In this document: positions 60,766 to 64,000 of the stretch, piece by piece | Position numbering within the stretch: the first letter of the stretch is position 1 | How the letters are laid out: every line of letters starts with the position of its first letter | Source of the DNA: Ramlibacter tataouinensis | GTDB lineage: Bacteria > Pseudomonadota > Gammaproteobacteria > Burkholderiales > Burkholderiaceae_C | NCBI GenBank assembly: GCA_002427815.1 | Contig: DIZF01000019.1 | Coordinates: 46,091-110,090 of the forward strand | Direction: 5' to 3' | DNA length: 64,000 nucleotides | The notes under the pieces: model-generated | Databases searched by the model: none | What the model saw: only the letters and a program-made list of their open reading frames with translations | Told to the model about the DNA's origin: nothing | Position numbers and translations under genes: made by a program

Positions 60766-61442
60766 GACGGGGCCCTGCGCTCCAGGACATAGCCGACACC
60801 GCGCACGGTGTGGATCAGCTTTTCCGCAAAGGGCTCGTCGACCTTGGCCCGCAGCCGCCGCATCGCCACTTCGACCACGTTGCTGTCCGAATCGAAGTGA
60901 ATGTCCCAGACCAGGGAAGCGATCTGGGTGCGCGAGAGCACCTCACCGGTTTTCTGGGCCAGCAGCGAGAGCAGCGCGAACTCCTTGGCTGTCAGGTCGA
61001 TGCGCTGGCCCTCCCGCGTCGCGCGGTGGCGCACCGCGTCGATCTCCAGATCGCCCACTCTCAGGATCGGGTCCGCCGCAACCGGCTGGCCCCGCTTGAG
61101 CAGAGCGCGCACCCGCGCCAGCAGCTCGGGAAACTGGAACGGCTTGACCAGATAGTCATCGGCGCCCAGGTCGAAGCCGCGCACCTTGTCATCCGTCTTG
61201 CCGCGCGCCGTCAGCATCAGGACGGGTGTCTGCTTCGACGTGCGCAGCGCGGAAAGAACGGCAAATCCGTCGATGCCCGGCAGCATGACGTCGAGGATCA
61301 ACAGGTCATGGTCGCCAGTGGCAGCCGCATGCAGGCCATCCGTGCCGTTGTGCGCCACCTCGACGCTGTAGCCGCTCTCGGCGAGCCCCTGGCGCAGGTA
61401 CTCCGCTGCTTTGGGCTCGTCTTCGATCACCAGAATTTTCAA
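60762..61442 (-). CDS. Response regulator (OmpR/CusR type)
   Basis: A 226-residue transcription regulator with receiver and winged-helix domains. The acidic pocket and phospho-acceptor Asp are in LLILDVMLPGIDGF, with the conserved Thr/Ala in LMLTARGKTDD and Lys in DYLVKPFQFPELL. The DNA-binding part contains LTAKEFALLSLLAQKTGEVLSR and ends with VRGVGYVLE. It precedes the kinase with an ATGA-type overlap. It probably controls the divergent genes through the palindrome at 61461-61478. Confidence 0.93.
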   Translation of the reverse strand: MKILVIEDEPKAAEYLRQGLAESGYSVEVAHNGTDGLHAAATGDHDLLILDVMLPGIDGFAVLSALRTSKQTPVLMLTARGKTDDKVRGFDLGADDYLVKPFQFPELLARVRALLKRGQPVAADPILRVGDLEIDAVRHRATREGQRIDLTAKEFALLSLLAQKTGEVLSRTQIASLVWDIHFDSDSNVVEVAMRRLRAKVDEPFAEKLIHTVRGVGYVLERRAPS

Positions 61443-61460
61443 AGTGTGGCCTCGTTTGCG

Positions 61461-61478
61461 GATAACGAATTTGTAATC
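61461..61478. promoter_or_regulatory. Imperfect palindrome, likely regulator operator
   Basis: The 18 bases GATAACGAATTTGTAATC form an imperfect dyad centred on AATT (five of seven arm pairs match). It lies 19 bases upstream of the response regulator start and 113 bases upstream of the DUF4148 gene. Heavy-metal response regulators of the CopR/CusR type bind palindromes of this kind. The assignment is inference. Confidence 0.45.
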
Positions 61479-61591
61479 TTCGGGTCAGCGCGGCGTGGGC
61501 GTTGGATTTCTACATTGGGAACCGTGATGCAGAGGTTGCATCCGGCTGGGCCCGAAAGGGGCAGCATCCGCAACATTCAAGGAGTTCAATC

Positions 61592-61951
61592 ATGTCTTTC
61601 CGTCAAACCGCTCTCATTCTCGCATTGGCCGCCACAGGCCTGTCCGCTGCCCATGCCGGCACGTCCAGCACCTTTGTGGGCGGTGAAATGGGCTGGGTCG
61701 ATCGCCCGATGCAGAGCACGATCACCCGTGAACAGGTGCGCCAGGAGCTGCAAGCCTTCCGCAGCAATCCGGTCGCACCGGACGGTGGTCAGTTCGTGGG
61801 CGGTGAAGCCGGCTACATCTTTCCGGCCCACACCTATGCCCGTGTCAACGGCCAGTGGGTCTGCACGGACAAGATCGCCCACAACGCGAAGCCCAACCCG
61901 AACAAGACGGCTGCCGAGCAGCGCCTGTTCATCGAGCAGAACCCGGCGTAA
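61592..61951 (+). CDS. DUF4148 family exported protein
   Basis: A 119-residue periplasmic protein with a signal peptide (ALILALAATGLSAAHA). The body has DUF4148-like TREQVRQELQAFRSNP and is framed by a duplicated FVGGE motif (STFVGGEMGW and QFVGGEAGY). Members are abundant in Burkholderiales and often appear in metal or stress loci. It is the first gene downstream of the divergent promoter of the two-component system. Confidence 0.83.
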   Translation: MSFRQTALILALAATGLSAAHAGTSSTFVGGEMGWVDRPMQSTITREQVRQELQAFRSNPVAPDGGQFVGGEAGYIFPAHTYARVNGQWVCTDKIAHNAKPNPNKTAAEQRLFIEQNPA

Positions 61952-62012
61952 TTGATCCACGGGGCCCGGCTGAGGCCGGCCTCCCTGGCCCCCTTCATCA
62001 AGGAGTATCGAA

Positions 62013-62330
62013 ATGTTTGCTTCACGTATCGCCCCCATCGGCTTCGCGCTGATGTTGTCCACTGTCGCGTTCGCCCAGGAGAGCCCTGCGCCGGCGCCAG
62101 CCAATGCCGCCGCTGCCGCTCCGGCCGCCGCCGCGCCAATGCGCAACGGCTGCGGTCAGGCGATGGCCCGCCATGACCACGGCGCCGAAAAAGGCACACC
62201 GACTCCGATGTCCTCGCTGACGATGCCCATGTCGATGACGACCGGCTGTGCCACGGCGCCGGCTGAACCCGCCACAAAAGCCAAAGCCAAGCTGGGCCAC
62301 GATCACTCGAAGTTCCACAAGCTGATGTGA
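62013..62330 (+). CDS. Exported Ala/Pro-, His- and Met-rich small protein
   Basis: A 105-residue protein with a signal peptide (IGFALMLSTVAFAQ), an Ala/Pro linker and clusters of His and Met (ARHDHGAEKG, PMSSLTMPMSMTTGC, GHDHSKFHKLM) that could bind copper or silver ions in the periplasm. It has an AAGGAG upstream. There is no known family. Confidence 0.72.
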   Translation: MFASRIAPIGFALMLSTVAFAQESPAPAPANAAAAAPAAAAPMRNGCGQAMARHDHGAEKGTPTPMSSLTMPMSMTTGCATAPAEPATKAKAKLGHDHSKFHKLM

Positions 62331-62457
62331 ATTCCGGCTGCGTGCTCTATGGGGCGTTGGTATACGAGAACTCAGCATCCTTTCCTACAGACACGGGCGG
62401 CCCCGGTTCGTACAGTGAGGTCGCCATTGCTCCCACTTCCGCGCTTCATAGCCCACC

Positions 62458-62889
62458 ATGCCGTTCCGTTTCAACCGTCGCAGAACCCGACTGACAGCCG
62501 TCGCGATGCTGTTCGTCTGGCTGCTGGTGGTGGGAATGGGCATCGCCAACGCCTGTCTTGCCAATGAGGATCATGCACGGCATGGTCATCTTCAGCATCT
62601 CGACGCCACTGTCGCCGATCAATCGACGGCCGCGGCGCAGCTTGATCCGCACGCTCAGCCAACATCGTCCGCAAAGGCGACTTGCCAGAAATTCTGCACA
62701 GCCGCGCAAAGCAGCGTGTTCAAGCAACAAAGCCACGAGCCAGGACCCATGGATGCGGGTCTGGTTCCGGCAATCTCGTGGTGGCCGGCCGAACCTTCGC
62801 CTTATCGCCATTCCCTGCGGGCGATGCAACGCGACTCCGCCCGGTCCCACCCTCCCATCGCCATCCGCTTCATGCGGCTGACCATTTAG
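62458..62889 (+). CDS. Hypothetical membrane-anchored protein
   Basis: A 143-residue protein with an N-terminal hydrophobic segment (AVAMLFVWLLVVGMGIANAC), a His-rich stretch (DHARHGHLQHLD) and a later Cys pair (CQKFC). Such proteins often lie next to copper resistance genes. Function unknown. Confidence 0.7.
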   Translation: MPFRFNRRRTRLTAVAMLFVWLLVVGMGIANACLANEDHARHGHLQHLDATVADQSTAAAQLDPHAQPTSSAKATCQKFCTAAQSSVFKQQSHEPGPMDAGLVPAISWWPAEPSPYRHSLRAMQRDSARSHPPIAIRFMRLTI

Positions 62890-63032
62890 CGCCTGTCAGC
62901 CGGGCGTGCCGCTGTGCGGATGGACGGCCTCAGCCGGCCAGATGGATTCTGGCGCATCCGCAGCCATGGCAGCGCTTTGCAATGCGCTGAGCACGGCAAA
63001 AACCTGTTTCAACACTTCACCAGGAAATATTT

Positions 63033-63236
63033 ATGAAAAACCTATCTTCTATCGCCATCGCCGCAGCGTCGCTGTTGGCCGCAGGCGCCGCGTCGGCGCA
63101 GAACGGAAACATGATGAATGGGGGAGGCTGGGGGTCTGGGTGGATGGGTGGCTACGGTGGCATATGGATGCCGATCCTGCTGGTCGTCGTCGTTGCCGGT
63201 GTCGTGGCATTGATCATCGGTCGCAAGGACAAATGA
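63033..63236 (+). CDS. Small membrane protein
   Basis: A 67-residue protein: signal-like helix (IAIAAASLLAAGAASAQ), a Met/Gly/Trp-rich part (MMNGGGWGSGWMGGY) and a second helix (PILLVVVVAGVVALII) with a final GRKDK. It resembles the small SHOCT-less membrane peptides found next to metal genes. Role unknown. Confidence 0.7.
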   Translation: MKNLSSIAIAAASLLAAGAASAQNGNMMNGGGWGSGWMGGYGGIWMPILLVVVVAGVVALIIGRKDK

Positions 63237-63303
63237 TCCAGGGCCTGCCCGTCGGACAACCCGTGCTGTTCCCAACCTTACCCAACCAACCCAGGACTCT
63301 GTC

Positions 63304-63771
63304 ATGACCCGTTTTCGTTTCGTTCCACTGATCGTTGCCCTTTCCGCTACGGGCGCACTGATCGCCTGCGGCACCACGCCCGCGATGCCCATGGGCACCG
63401 CGGCCGCCAGCAGCATGCCCACACCCGACGCCATGACCAGGATGGACGAGCAGATGAAGACCATGCGCGCCATGCACGAAAAGATGATGAGCGCCAAGAC
63501 CCCCGAAGAGCGCAGCAAGCTGATGACCGACCACATGAAGGCCATGCAAGATGGGATGAGCATGATGAAAGACATGTCCGGCATGGGTGGCCCGATGGCA
63601 GGCACGGGTGCCATGGGTGCAATGGGTTCCATGGGCGCCGGCGCCGATCCCAAGGGCATGCCGGCCGACATGGCCAAGCACCATCAAATGATGGCCAAGC
63701 GCATGGACATGATGCAGATGATGATGGAAATGATGATGGATCGCATGCCGCCGTCCCCGGCCAGGAAGTGA
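63304..63771 (+). CDS. Met-rich lipoprotein
   Basis: A 155-residue putative lipoprotein (signal with ALIACG lipobox, Cys near 22) in which Met makes up an unusual share: repeated M..M clusters (DEQMKTMRAMHEKMM, DGMSMMKDMSGMGG, KRMDMMQMMMEMMMDRM). Met clusters of this kind bind Cu(I) or Ag(I). It fits a periplasmic metal buffer controlled by the adjacent two-component system. Confidence 0.8.
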   Translation: MTRFRFVPLIVALSATGALIACGTTPAMPMGTAAASSMPTPDAMTRMDEQMKTMRAMHEKMMSAKTPEERSKLMTDHMKAMQDGMSMMKDMSGMGGPMAGTGAMGAMGSMGAGADPKGMPADMAKHHQMMAKRMDMMQMMMEMMMDRMPPSPARK

Positions 63772-63782
63772 GGGGGAACGAA

Positions 63783-64000
63783 ATGATCTCCACACAACGT
63801 ACCGGGCTTGTACCGGCCGCTTCGAGTTACGGCTTTCACTGCGTCCTCCAGGACCTGAGCTTCGCGCAGGCGGTCGCTCTCGTGACCGAGGCGCTCAAGA
63901 CCGAAGGCTTCGGGGTCCTCACCGACATCGACGTTCAGGCCACGATGAAGGCCAAGCTGGGCATCGACGAGCGGCCTTATCGGATTCTGGGCGCCTGCAA
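63783..64000 (+). CDS. DUF302 family protein, 5' part (end outside window)
   Basis: The first 72 codons of a DUF302-type protein (SYGFHCVLQDLSFAQAVALV, then EALKTEGFGVLTDIDVQATM and MKAKLGIDERPYRILGAC). DUF302 proteins are small soluble alpha/beta proteins, frequent in metal and sulfur gene clusters. The start has GAGGGGG just upstream. The gene is cut by the window end. Confidence 0.85.
   Translation, partial: MISTQRTGLVPAASSYGFHCVLQDLSFAQAVALVTEALKTEGFGVLTDIDVQATMKAKLGIDERPYRILGAC

Noticed and set aside
1..64000. CRISPR arrays, tRNA or rRNA genes, insertion sequences or prophage
   Set aside because: No regularly spaced repeats, cloverleaf-like intergenic segments, transposase or phage genes were recognised on reading the window.

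Overview
The window is GC-rich, densely coded chromosomal DNA of a betaproteobacterium, most likely of the order Burkholderiales. The pointers are a Bug-type tripartite tricarboxylate receptor, a DUF4148 protein, an RcnB-like protein, a bifunctional maoC-pta relic in front of an acetate kinase, and a copper nitrite reductase with a fused cytochrome c. No rRNA, tRNA, CRISPR array, insertion sequence or phage gene was recognised.

Layout. 1-14.7 kb holds mostly housekeeping and accessory genes: the end of a DEAD-box helicase, an aldo/keto reductase, a NirK-cytochrome c nitrite reductase, a membrane GGDEF-like protein, a three-gene catabolic operon (Asp/Glu racemase family, Ldh-type dehydrogenase, Bug receptor), a Sui1 factor, an SDR, a DnaJ-like protein and a GST. 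14.8-20.6 kb carries a two-subunit xanthine-dehydrogenase-family oxidoreductase, a lipoamide-dehydrogenase-like flavoprotein, a collapsed maoC-pta gene and an acetate kinase. 20.6-30.7 kb holds a frameshifted nitroreductase, an ABC exporter, a class A PBP, a small methyltransferase, a PdxA2/DUF1537 sugar-acid pair and small proteins. 30.7-34.5 kb is a compact operon of three hydrolases (subtilase, alpha/beta hydrolase, GH19-like lysozyme). 34.8-38.1 kb holds an HpcH/HpaI aldolase and several hypothetical genes.

The outstanding region is 38.3-54.8 kb. Eight genes in one direction (44370-54848) match in type and order the soluble parts of the ATP-independent class II benzoyl-CoA reductase, BamB-C-D-E-F-G-H-I: a tungsten AOR-type catalytic subunit, a ferredoxin subunit, an HdrD-like CCG protein, an HdrA-like flavoprotein, an MvhD-like linker and NuoE/F/G-like subunits. 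A second BamB-BamC pair with an HD-domain gene is divergently transcribed from a shared 326-bp region that contains nested inverted repeats. A third, classical AOR with a MoaD-like partner lies beyond. Such complexes are known from strict anaerobes such as Geobacter and Syntrophus. Here one sits beside a denitrification gene, without the ring hydrolase BamA or a CoA ligase. The likely job is a low-potential reduction of an aromatic acyl-CoA, or of a related acid or aldehyde, driven by electron bifurcation; the substrate is unknown. A MOT1-type oxyanion transporter and a tandem GNAT protein follow closely and may support it.

58-64 kb holds a methyltransferase and then a heavy-metal two-component system (CusRS/CopRS-like). 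It is followed by small exported His/Met-rich proteins and a DUF302 gene cut by the window end, which suggests a copper or other metal tolerance locus.
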